From: Halobiforma nitratireducens JCM 10879
GTDB lineage: Archaea > Halobacteriota > Halobacteria > Halobacteriales > Natrialbaceae
DNA: 46,453 bases
Direction: 5' to 3'
Assembly (NCBI RefSeq): GCF_000337895.1
Contig: NZ_AOMA01000012.1
Location: forward strand, 1 to 46,453
The position numbers and the translations under genes were made by a program. Under the pieces are notes generated by a model. It was not told the origin of the DNA. It searched no databases and saw nothing but the letters and a program-made list of their open reading frames with translations. Position 1 is the first letter of the stretch. Each line of letters opens with the position of its first letter. Below are positions 32,824 through 40,576 of the stretch, piece after piece.

Positions 32824-33154
32824 AGAAGACACGGGAGCCCGTTTCGTGTGTGCCTGGATTCTCGTTGTCGTGTAATTATCCGGCTCCCGTCAGCATGTGA
32901 CCGGCTGTATTCCTCCCGTAACGGGAGCAGTGGCGGACTACTGGATGGACGTCCGCGTTCCGGAACCGTCCGCGACCACCGCACGTTCTTTGCTCGAACC
33001 GTACGCGGCGCGTATCCCCCGTCACACACTGCGGGGCGGAGCGTCGACGGAACGACCGAAAACGCGAGCCGACGCCGTCTCCGGACCGGCGCTCGAGTCG
33101 TCCGGATACGTCGCGCATTCTTATGGGTTCGCCGGGGCTTCGGGACTGATACGC

Positions 33155-36100
33155 ATGTCAGTTCCGCGGTCCGGCCGCCGAGAGTCGTTCTCGTTGTTCC
33201 CACCGGGTCCGGCCAGTTCGACGGTCGCGATCACATCGAGCGGGACTGTCGCCGGCATCCAGTGGGGCGAGCAAGGACTGGAGGTCTCAGTCGGGGTCGC
33301 AGTGCTGATCGGCGTCGTGCTGTTCGCGAGCGTCGGGGCTGCGGTGTTCGCCCTCGCGAAGCGAAACGGACGATTCGACGGCGATGGAGTCGGAAACACT
33401 GCCGACCCGGCTCGAAGAGACGACGCTTCCGACGGTGCGGTCGCGAGACCGTCCCTGCTCACCGACGGAACTGCCGGAGAAGGCGTCGAAATCGCTCTCT
33501 TCCGGGACGGCGACGACTGGGGCTGGCGGCTGTTCCACCTCGAGGCGGTCGGCGAAGGAGCGTCCCACCCGTCGACGCGGGCGACAGCGAGCGAGCGCGT
33601 CGAACGAATCCGGGAAGCGATCGCAACCGCCCGGATCAGGGAAGTGCCAGCGGACGAATCAGTCGTCCGGGTCTACGAGGATCGAGACGGCAACTGGCAG
33701 TGGGACTTCGTGCGGGCGGACGGACGGTGTGTCGGGACGAACGCCGTCGATCACGACCAGCGTGGCGACGCGATCGAAGCGGCGAGCGTGTTACAGGACC
33801 GTGGCCCCGACGCCGACTGTATCGACGTCGAGCGGGCCGCGTTCTCGATCGCGCAACACCCCGACGGCTGGCACTGGCAACTCGTCGACGAGGGTCGGGA
33901 GCCGATCGTCACGAGCACGGACGGCTACGAGACCCGGACCGACGCCGCGGACGCGGCCGAACGATTCGCCGACGAGGTCGTCTCTGCACGTCTTCTCGAG
34001 GCCGAGCGGCTCGCTGTCGAACTCTACGAACGGGGACGGCAGAAACGACGTGACCGAGGCCAGGAGCCGACAGAGGGAGCGACGACGGGAGACGGGACCG
34101 CGACTCGAGACGGCTCGGGTGGTGAGGAGGGCTCGAACGGTGGGGAGGACTCGAACGGCGAGGACAACGAGGATGATTTGGAAAGCGAGACCGGCTGCTG
34201 GTCCTGGCGGCTCGTCGACGGCACCGACGTGATCGCCGACGCGAGGACCGACTTCGAGACACGAGATCGAGCCGAGCGTGCCGCCACGACGGTCCTGTCG
34301 GAACTCGAGGAAGCGGCCGTGACGGTCGCCGGTCGGCCCGCCTACGAGCGGTATCGGACCGAGGACGGGTGGCGCTGGCGGCTCGTCGACGCGACCGGTC
34401 GCGTCGTCGCTCGAGCGCCCGCCGAGAGCTCCGAGGCGGCCGCCGAACGGGCGGTCGAGCAGTTCGCGGAGGGCGCACCGGCGGCCGACGTACGGGAGGT
34501 CGAAGGTGCCGCCTACGAAGTGTATCCGGCGACCGACTGCGACGTTCCGACGGGGACGAGCGGCCCGCTCGACCGAGCGGGAGTCGGCGCGACGGGACCG
34601 ACCGTCGACAGCGACGCGGCTGGCGGCTTCGACGCTGGTGGTGGAGACGGGGCGAAGGCCGGAGCCGACGGTCAGACTCGAGCCGATCTCGAAGCCGAAA
34701 CGGAGGGGACGATGACGGACGGCGCTGGACTCGAGGGTGACGAACCGGCTGAGTACGGAGCGCCGTCGGAACGCAGTCGAAATACATCGAGCAGTGTCCG
34801 CGAGGGGACGTCCGACGGGTGGCGCTGGCGACTCGTCACCGACGAGCGCGAGGTGATCGCCGCCAGTCCTCGAGCCTACGCGGACGCCGAGATAGCCCAG
34901 CGAGTGATCGAGCGAATCCGGACACAGGCCGGCAAGGCGGCGGTGATCGAGTTCGAGAACGCAGCCTTCCGCGTCTACGAGAGCGACGCGGGAGAGTGGC
35001 GCTGGCGACTCCTCGACGAGCGAGGTCGTGTTCTCGCCGACAGCGGCGCGGACCACGACTCCCGGAGCGACGCCGCCGAGGCGATGGTGACGCTCAAAGA
35101 ACAGGCCCCCGACGCGGACGTACGCGAGATCGAAACCGCGGCGTTCGAACTGTACGCCGCGGACGATACCGAACGAAACGGCGAAGCGTGGTCATGGCGG
35201 CTGATAGACAGCGCCGGCCGCCGGGTCGCCACAGCACCGGCGACGTATCCCGCTCGCGAGGACGCTCGAGCGGCCATGGAACGCGCTCGAGAGCGTCTCG
35301 GAGCGGAGCACGTGACGATGGACGAGCCGATCTTCCAGCCACGTTCCCACGGCGATTGGTCGTGGTGGTTCGTCCGCCCTTCCGGAGACGTGCTCGCTGT
35401 GTCGGGCGAGGACTGGACGACTCGCGACGAACTCCGCGCGGATCTGGCCGATCTCCGCGAGACCGCCGCCGACGCACACGGGTACGCGACCGGCGCAGTG
35501 ACCGCACAACTCCGGTGTGGTGACGCGTGGCGCTGGCGGCTGCTCGATCGTGACCGCGATCCGATCGTCGACTCCGTGAGGGCCTACGACGACCGCGGAT
35601 CGGCCCGCCGGGCCGTCGGAGAACTCGAGCGCACCGCCGCGGACGCCACGATTTTCGCGGCCGACGAACCGCTGATCCGCCCCGAGCGTGCCGACGACTC
35701 CGGTGACGGGGGGGTTGACGCCGACGGAAACGGTGCTGAGAGGGGTCGGGAGGGAGAGGGGAGCCACGCTCCGGCCGACGGCTGGCGGTGGGTGTTCCTC
35801 GACCGCGATCGGAACCGACTCGCAGTCGCGGCGGATCGCAGAGACAGAACCGAGATTGCGGACGCTGTCGACGACGTTCGTCGGCTCGCGTCACAGGCCG
35901 GAACGATCCAGGTCACTGGCCCGTCGTTCGATTTCGTCGCGGACGACGCTGCCGTCGACACCGGACCCGGGACCGAGCGCGGAGACGACTCCGACGAGGG
36001 ATGGCGCTGGCGACTCCTCGACGGCGAGTGTCGTCCGATCGCAATCGAGGCCCGGGGGAACGACTCGAAGACCGACGCCCGCGCCGCGTTCGAGGACGCT

Positions 36101-36436
36101 CGAGCGCTCCTCGAGGCCGCCAGGATCGTCGAACTCGAGGAGCCGACGTTCGAGCTGTACGCGATGGATGCCGCCGGGGATAACGCTAGCTGTGTCGACG
36201 CCGACGAAGAAAGCGGGGACGTAACTGACGGGAACGGGGACGGAGACGGGAGCGGTGGAACGGTCGAACGGAGTGCCAACAATCGGGGTGTGACGTGGGG
36301 GTGGCGTCTCGTCGACGAACGTGGAACGACCTTACTCGAGAGCACAAAACGCTACGAGAGCCGTGCCGACGCTCACGAGGCACTGACGGCCGTCCGGTCG
36401 TACGGTCCTGACGGAACGGTGACGACCCTCGATTAG
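33155..36436 (+). CDS. Membrane-anchored protein with 13 DUF1508/YegP-like modules
   Basis: A 1093-residue protein. Residues ~44-68 form one transmembrane helix ending AKR, so the body is probably cytoplasmic by the positive-inside rule, though this is not certain. The rest is a string of ~60-residue modules, each with a W-x-W core (typically DGWRWRLVD) followed by R/G-x-V-x-A, Y-x-x-R/T-x-DA, a helix and a strand ending F-E-L/V-Y. Thirteen W-x-W or equivalent cores occur, near 33511, 33691, 33868, 34195, 34366, 34818, 34992, 35190, 35355, 35526, 35780, 36000 and 36295. Acidic or Gly/Asp-rich linkers separate some of them. DUF1508 proteins such as HVO_2922/YegP normally have one or two modules and no known function. 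ATG 33155 is preferred by TATA spacing. Confidence 0.78.
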   Translation: MSVPRSGRRESFSLFPPGPASSTVAITSSGTVAGIQWGEQGLEVSVGVAVLIGVVLFASVGAAVFALAKRNGRFDGDGVGNTADPARRDDASDGAVARPSLLTDGTAGEGVEIALFRDGDDWGWRLFHLEAVGEGASHPSTRATASERVERIREAIATARIREVPADESVVRVYEDRDGNWQWDFVRADGRCVGTNAVDHDQRGDAIEAASVLQDRGPDADCIDVERAAFSIAQHPDGWHWQLVDEGREPIVTSTDGYETRTDAADAAERFADEVVSARLLEAERLAVELYERGRQKRRDRGQEPTEGATTGDGTATRDGSGGEEGSNGGEDSNGEDNEDDLESETGCWSWRLVDGTDVIADARTDFETRDRAERAATTVLSELEEAAVTVAGRPAYERYRTEDGWRWRLVDATGRVVARAPAESSEAAAERAVEQFAEGAPAADVREVEGAAYEVYPATDCDVPTGTSGPLDRAGVGATGPTVDSDAAGGFDAGGGDGAKAGADGQTRADLEAETEGTMTDGAGLEGDEPAEYGAPSERSRNTSSSVREGTSDGWRWRLVTDEREVIAASPRAYADAEIAQRVIERIRTQAGKAAVIEFENAAFRVYESDAGEWRWRLLDERGRVLADSGADHDSRSDAAEAMVTLKEQAPDADVREIETAAFELYAADDTERNGEAWSWRLIDSAGRRVATAPATYPAREDARAAMERARERLGAEHVTMDEPIFQPRSHGDWSWWFVRPSGDVLAVSGEDWTTRDELRADLADLRETAADAHGYATGAVTAQLRCGDAWRWRLLDRDRDPIVDSVRAYDDRGSARRAVGELERTAADATIFAADEPLIRPERADDSGDGGVDADGNGAERGREGEGSHAPADGWRWVFLDRDRNRLAVAADRRDRTEIADAVDDVRRLASQAGTIQVTGPSFDFVADDAAVDTGPGTERGDDSDEGWRWRLLDGECRPIAIEARGNDSKTDARAAFEDARALLEAARIVELEEPTFELYAMDAAGDNASCVDADEESGDVTDGNGDGDGSGGTVERSANNRGVTWGWRLVDERGTTLLESTKRYESRADAHEALTAVRSYGPDGTVTTLD

Positions 36437-36450
36437 GAGAGCGCCCCCTG

Positions 36451-36558
36451 TTATCCTTCTGGACAACAGTCGGGACACACCCGATCCGTCTCGACGCCCG
36501 TCGCGGAAGGCGACGGCGTCTCGAGTGCGATCGGTGTGCAATGGTTCGTCCGGCAGTA
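36451..36558 (-). other. Open Cys-rich frame after VOC stop codon
   Basis: In the same frame as the VOC gene, directly after its TAA, 35 codons stay open and read YCRTNHCTPIALETPSPSA and, further on, DRVCPDCCPEG before a TAA at 36451-36453. Two Cys pairs resemble a small zinc ribbon. There is no ATG or GTG start, so it is either a relic of a tiny gene, a readthrough tail, or chance. Confidence 0.25.
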
Positions 36559-37356
36559 TTAGAAGGGGAACAGCGACTCGGCCTCGACGGCTTCGGGATC
36601 ACGCTCGAGCAGTTCGATCTCGTGGCCGTCCTGATCCGTGGTGAACGCGTACATGTCGTCGTTGCTCTCCGGGTCGCGGTAGTCCGGAGCCTCCCGTTCA
36701 AGGAGCTGCTCCCAGTCGTCCGCGAGGTCGTCGACGCGAACACAGAGGTGGCCCCAGGCGTCGCCCTGCTCGTACGTGCGGCCGTCGTAGTTGTAGGTGA
36801 GTTCGACGGACATTGCCTCGTCGGCCGCCTCGCGGGGTTCGACGAAGTAGTTCGCGAAGGTGTCGGCCTCCCAACGGCCGACCTCGTCGTACTCGAACTT
36901 ACGGGTCCAGAAGCCAAGTGCCTCGTCGGCGTCCTCGACGCGGATCATGGTGTGGTCGAGCGACCAGGTCTCGCCATGGTCCCGCTGGACGATCTCGACC
37001 TCGTGGCCGTCGGGGTCTTTCACGAACGCGTAGCGGCCGCCACAGGATTCGGGGTCGCGGTAGTCCTCGACGCCTTCGTCCATCAGTTGCTCGTAGTGTT
37101 CCTCGAGTTCGCCTTCGGGAACGCGGACCGCAACGTGTCCCCAGGCGTCGCCGAGTTCGACGTCCTCGCCCTCGTTGTGGGTGAGCTCGAGCATCGCGCT
37201 TTCTTCGTGCATCTCCTCGGGTCCGAGGTAGACGATGGTGAACCCGTCGCCCTCGTAGCGATCCTTCTCCTCGTACTCGAGGTGGGTCTGGTACCAGTCG
37301 AGCGACTCCTCGAGGTCGGAGACGCGGAGCATCGTGTGGTCGAGCGTTCCGTCCAT
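36559..37356 (-). CDS. Tandem VOC (glyoxalase/dioxygenase) protein
   Basis: A 265-residue protein of two VOC domains, roughly residues 1-130 and 131-265. Each begins LDHTMxRVxD (LDHTMLRVSDLEESLDWYQ and LDHTMIRVEDADEALGFW), passes through ELT(H/Y)N with GDAWGHxxVRV, and ends with KDPDGHEVEIV or TDQDGHEIELL. The His and Glu residues of these blocks are the usual metal ligands. The Tyr/Asn-rich ELTHN and GDAWGH blocks resemble lactoylglutathione lyase (GloA). In a glutathione-free haloarchaeon the thiol cofactor would differ. Start at ATG 37356 by TATA spacing (~27 bp); the upstream nine codons are rejected. Confidence 0.88.
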   Translation of the reverse strand: MDGTLDHTMLRVSDLEESLDWYQTHLEYEEKDRYEGDGFTIVYLGPEEMHEESAMLELTHNEGEDVELGDAWGHVAVRVPEGELEEHYEQLMDEGVEDYRDPESCGGRYAFVKDPDGHEVEIVQRDHGETWSLDHTMIRVEDADEALGFWTRKFEYDEVGRWEADTFANYFVEPREAADEAMSVELTYNYDGRTYEQGDAWGHLCVRVDDLADDWEQLLEREAPDYRDPESNDDMYAFTTDQDGHEIELLERDPEAVEAESLFPF

Positions 37357-37424
37357 GTCTACGCAAAGGAAATCACGTCGCAAAAGGCTGTGGAACTCGG
37401 CTGATCCGTCGTTAATCGAGGGGA

Positions 37425-39140
37425 TTAGCGGAGTGTATCCGTCGAGGTGTCGTCCACGTCGGTGTCCGTGTTCTCCTCGGCAGCTGGTTTCACGGGTCCG
37501 CCAGTGTGTTCTTGTTCCGCCGCGGTGGGAACTGGCTCGACGCCTTTACGGTGTGCGTCGAGTTCGGAGAGAGCATAGACGAGACCGACGAGCAACAGTG
37601 CGCCGACGGGCAGAAGAAGCAGTGGGGACCAACGGGTCGTTCCCCAGACGAGGAGTAACGCGATGACCACGACCGCGACCGTGATAGCGTAGTAGAATTG
37701 GGTCCTGACGTGGTCGATGAGATCGGCACCGGTGAACGTCGACGACAGTACCGATGTATCCGAGATGGGGGAAGTGTGATCGCCGAAGATAGCGCCGGAG
37801 AAGATCGTGCCGACGGTCGCGGCAACCATTGTGTGGTCGTTCGTCAGGGACCAAGCGATGGGGATCGCAATCGGCGTCACAATCGCCATCGTTCCCCAGG
37901 AGGTCCCCGTCGAGAACGCGATAAACGCCGCCGTCAGCAAGACGACAACCGGCAGCACTTCTGGGGGAAGGAACTCGCCGACGAAACCGGCGACGAACTC
38001 GCCCGTGCCGAGGGCCTCCTCACCGACGACCTCGCCGATTCCCCACGCGAGCACGAGGATCGAGACGGCGGTGAGCATGAGCCCGAAGCCGTCGATCGTC
38101 GTATCCGTCGCTTCGCGGACGCCGATGATATTGTACACTTTCCCCAGGACGAATCCGGAGACGACCATCGCGAACGAACCGTAGATCAGTGCCGTGGCGT
38201 AGTCGGCGTCGACGACCATGTCGAACAGGCCTGCTCCTGGTTCGTAGCCCGTCCACAGCGCGGCGGTGATCGTGACGGCGATGAGCACGGCGACCGGGCC
38301 GAAGAAACTCAGTAGTCGGGGCTCGTCGGCCGCGGGTTCCCCGAGGTCGGCCTCGACGTCTTGCATCGGCCGCGCGCCCTCACGGTAGACTTTCCCGGTC
38401 CGCCACGAACGGTGCTCGGCGTCGAGCATCTCGCCGTAATCGCGTCGCGTTGCGACGATGATCCCGACCATGACGATTGCGAGAATGGAGTACATATTAA
38501 ACGGGATCGAGTTCAGAAACACCTCGAACGCCGAGGGGTGGTCTTCCAGTCCGAGATCGTCGTAGGCATCAGCGATGAGACCAAGCTGAAACGCGACCCA
38601 CGACGAAATACCGAGCGTCGCTACCGGCGCTGCGGTGGAGTCGACGATATAAGCGAGTTTCTCCCGCGAAACCCGTAATTGATCGGAGACGTCTTTCATC
38701 GTGCTCCCAACGATTGCCGTGTTCGCGTAGTCGTCGAAGAACAGCAGTAGTCCCAGTAGCCAGGCAGTTGTTCCTGCTTCTCGCTGTGTCTCGAGCCGCG
38801 AGAGCGCCCAATCGCGAACGGCGTAGGACCCGCCGAGATTCCAGATCATGGCGACGCCGGAGCCAAGCAGGAGCGTGAAAATCAGGATCTGTGCGTGGAA
38901 CCCCTCGTCGGCGATAATCGCGGCAACGATCCAGTCGAACGTCGGAGCAAGCCCGAACCACGACGCAGCGACGTCGGTGGCCCACCCGCTGGGGTCTGCG
39001 AGGGGATTCGGGCCACCGGCGTACAAAATTCCGCCGGACCAGATACCGAGAAACAGCGACAACACTGCTTTCCGAGTGATAATCGCCAGCACGATCGCAA
39101 GCAACGGCGGAACAAGCGATAACGCTCCGAATTCGGACAT
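37425..39140 (-). CDS. NhaC-family Na+/H+ antiporter
   Basis: A 571-residue polytopic membrane protein with about twelve helices. Family blocks seen include LFFDDYANTAIVGSTMKDVSD, DSTAAPVATLGISSWVAFQ, STGTSWGTMAIVTPIAIP and FGDHTSPISDTSVLSS. The embedded Asp/Thr/Ser residues of these blocks form the ion path in this superfamily. It would export Na+ using the proton gradient, a normal need at high salt or high pH; some NhaC relatives carry amino acids or malate/lactate instead. A TTG at 39161 extends the frame, but AGGTGGT just before ATG 39140 supports the shorter form. The C-terminal ~45 residues are disordered Thr/Asp/Glu. Confidence 0.92.
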   Translation of the reverse strand: MSEFGALSLVPPLLAIVLAIITRKAVLSLFLGIWSGGILYAGGPNPLADPSGWATDVAASWFGLAPTFDWIVAAIIADEGFHAQILIFTLLLGSGVAMIWNLGGSYAVRDWALSRLETQREAGTTAWLLGLLLFFDDYANTAIVGSTMKDVSDQLRVSREKLAYIVDSTAAPVATLGISSWVAFQLGLIADAYDDLGLEDHPSAFEVFLNSIPFNMYSILAIVMVGIIVATRRDYGEMLDAEHRSWRTGKVYREGARPMQDVEADLGEPAADEPRLLSFFGPVAVLIAVTITAALWTGYEPGAGLFDMVVDADYATALIYGSFAMVVSGFVLGKVYNIIGVREATDTTIDGFGLMLTAVSILVLAWGIGEVVGEEALGTGEFVAGFVGEFLPPEVLPVVVLLTAAFIAFSTGTSWGTMAIVTPIAIPIAWSLTNDHTMVAATVGTIFSGAIFGDHTSPISDTSVLSSTFTGADLIDHVRTQFYYAITVAVVVIALLLVWGTTRWSPLLLLPVGALLLVGLVYALSELDAHRKGVEPVPTAAEQEHTGGPVKPAAEENTDTDVDDTSTDTLR

Positions 39141-39254
39141 ACGTTGCACCACCTGTTCCAATCAAGTAAGTTGGCAGTATTTCTTCCGAAGAATTTCATA
39201 CAGGGCTACATGACGAACGATAGCTCCGAACCAGGTCACCGAAAGAGAAACCGG

Positions 39255-40367
39255 CTACCGGCGCAAAATTAGCTTGAGGACGTCCTCGTCCTCGAGAACG
39301 TGATCGGTCCCGACCTGCTGTTGTTCGTGTGCCGCGCTCGGGCCGGTCACGCGGGCGAACCGGAACCGCTCTTCCATCTCGCCACCGAGTTTCTCGACGG
39401 CCTCGCCGACGGTCGTCCCTTCCTCGATGACCAGCGGCTCCTCCCAGTCGATCCCGCGGCCGGGTTTGTCCATGTAGACGCGGATGAGACCGAGGTTCTC
39501 CCATATCCGGTCTTTCAGCGCCTCGAGCCCCTTCTCGGCTTCGGCACTGATGAACGTCACTTCCTCGGGATCGAGATCACGTTCGCGCAACTGCTCGTCG
39601 ACGGTCTCCTTGTAGTCGGGTTCGATGAGGTCGACCTTGTTGACGCAGGTGATCGAAGGGATGTACTCGCGGTTCTCCATCAGGCCGTCGATCAGCCGGT
39701 CGATGGTAACCCTCTCCTGGAGGTTGAGGTCGGCGTTGACGTACCCCTGGTCGCGCAGCACGTCCTTGATCGTCCCCTCGTCTAACCCCTGTTCGGTGCT
39801 CGAGGTGATCTTGATGCCGTCCTTGTGTTTGGGGCGGACGGTGACCCGCGGGGGCTCCTGATCGACGCGGATGTTGATGTCGTACAACTCCTCCTGGAGG
39901 CGATCGTACTGTTCGATCTCGAACACCGAGAGGACGAACACGATCAGGTCGGCGTTACGGACGACTGCGAGTACCTGCTGTCCGTCGCCTTTCCCCGAGG
40001 CCGCGCCCTCGATCAGCCCAGGGACATCGAGCATCTGGATGTTCGCCCCGCGGTGGTTCAACATGCCGGGGTTGACATCGAGCGTCGTGAACTCGTAAGA
40101 GCCCGTCTCGCTCTCGGCGTTGGTTAGCGAGTTCAGCAGCGACGACTTGCCGACGCTCGGGAAGCCGACCAGCGCGACCGTCGCGTCGCCGTGTTTCTCG
40201 ACTGAATACCCACCACCACCGCCCGACCCCGATTGCTGTTTCTCGAGTTGCTCTTTCTTGTCCGCGAGCTTCGATTTGAGCCGACCGATGTGGGCCTCCG
40301 TGGACTTGTTGTAGGGCGTGTTGGCGATTTCTTCTTCGATCTCCTTGATCTCCTCCTCGAGCCCCAT
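39255..40367 (-). CDS. drg: Drg-type OBG-family GTPase
   Basis: A 370-residue developmentally-regulated-GTP-binding-type GTPase found in archaea and eukaryotes. A basic/acidic N-terminal helical hairpin (residues 1-45, ending TPYNKSTEAHIGRLKSKLAD) precedes the G domain: P-loop GFPSVGKSS (68-76), Switch I around TTLDVNPGML, G3 DVPGLIEGA, G4 NKVDLI. The G domain has the usual S5D2L insertion. Residues ~300-370 are the TGS domain with VYMDKPG and the closing HVLEDEDVLKLILRR. Family members act on ribosomes during translation. Complete; an independent promoter is likely. Confidence 0.95.
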   Translation of the reverse strand: MGLEEEIKEIEEEIANTPYNKSTEAHIGRLKSKLADKKEQLEKQQSGSGGGGGYSVEKHGDATVALVGFPSVGKSSLLNSLTNAESETGSYEFTTLDVNPGMLNHRGANIQMLDVPGLIEGAASGKGDGQQVLAVVRNADLIVFVLSVFEIEQYDRLQEELYDINIRVDQEPPRVTVRPKHKDGIKITSSTEQGLDEGTIKDVLRDQGYVNADLNLQERVTIDRLIDGLMENREYIPSITCVNKVDLIEPDYKETVDEQLRERDLDPEEVTFISAEAEKGLEALKDRIWENLGLIRVYMDKPGRGIDWEEPLVIEEGTTVGEAVEKLGGEMEERFRFARVTGPSAAHEQQQVGTDHVLEDEDVLKLILRR

Positions 40368-40520
40368 TTGTCAGTATCCAACCGCCCGCGCCGAAAAACA
40401 CTTTCGAGAATCACACGTCGGTCTCGTCGCTCGAGCCCATCCGCCCGCCTGACCGATCGTCACCGGTGTCGCGAACGCCCGGTTGCGGCGACAAACGCTG
40501 ATTTCGGGAGTAACTGCGAG

Positions 40521-40570
40521 GAGCCGCGAAGGGCCGCGAAGGGCCGCGAAGTGCTGCGAAGAACCGCGAT
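40521..40570. repeat. Five tandem 10-bp repeats
   Basis: Exactly five decamers with consensus GGGCCGCGAA (GAGCCGCGAA, GGGCCGCGAA twice, GTGCTGCGAA, GAACCGCGAT) start 6 nt beyond the carboxypeptidase stop codon on its downstream side. Confidence 0.75.
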
Positions 40571-40576
40571 CCGGGA

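Larger units (their letters stand above)
30905..32860. other. Probable replication origin
   Basis: Three copies of a ~23-bp element with core GATTTCGTGTGCT lie upstream of the orc1/cdc6 gene in plus orientation. Two lie downstream in minus orientation, with a weaker match near 32833. An AT-rich stretch (31211-31285) directly precedes the gene. An initiator gene with inverted flanking origin-recognition-box-like repeats and an AT-rich tract is the standard composition of a haloarchaeal origin. The particular repeat differs from the best known ORB consensus, which fits origin-specific initiators. Confidence 0.75.
32500..33154. other. Origin right flank and promoter of DUF1508 gene
   Basis: Apart from the origin repeats, the last ~270 bp hold no gene I can support. 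The in-frame upstream extension of the next gene is Arg/Pro/Ser-rich. A TATA-like ATTCTTATG near 33117-33125 precedes the next start by ~33 bp. Confidence 0.5.

Noticed and set aside
32897..33154. Longer start for the DUF1508 protein
   Set aside because: The extra 86 residues are Arg/Pro/Ser-rich, and a TATA-like box lies inside the extension with leaderless spacing to ATG 33155.
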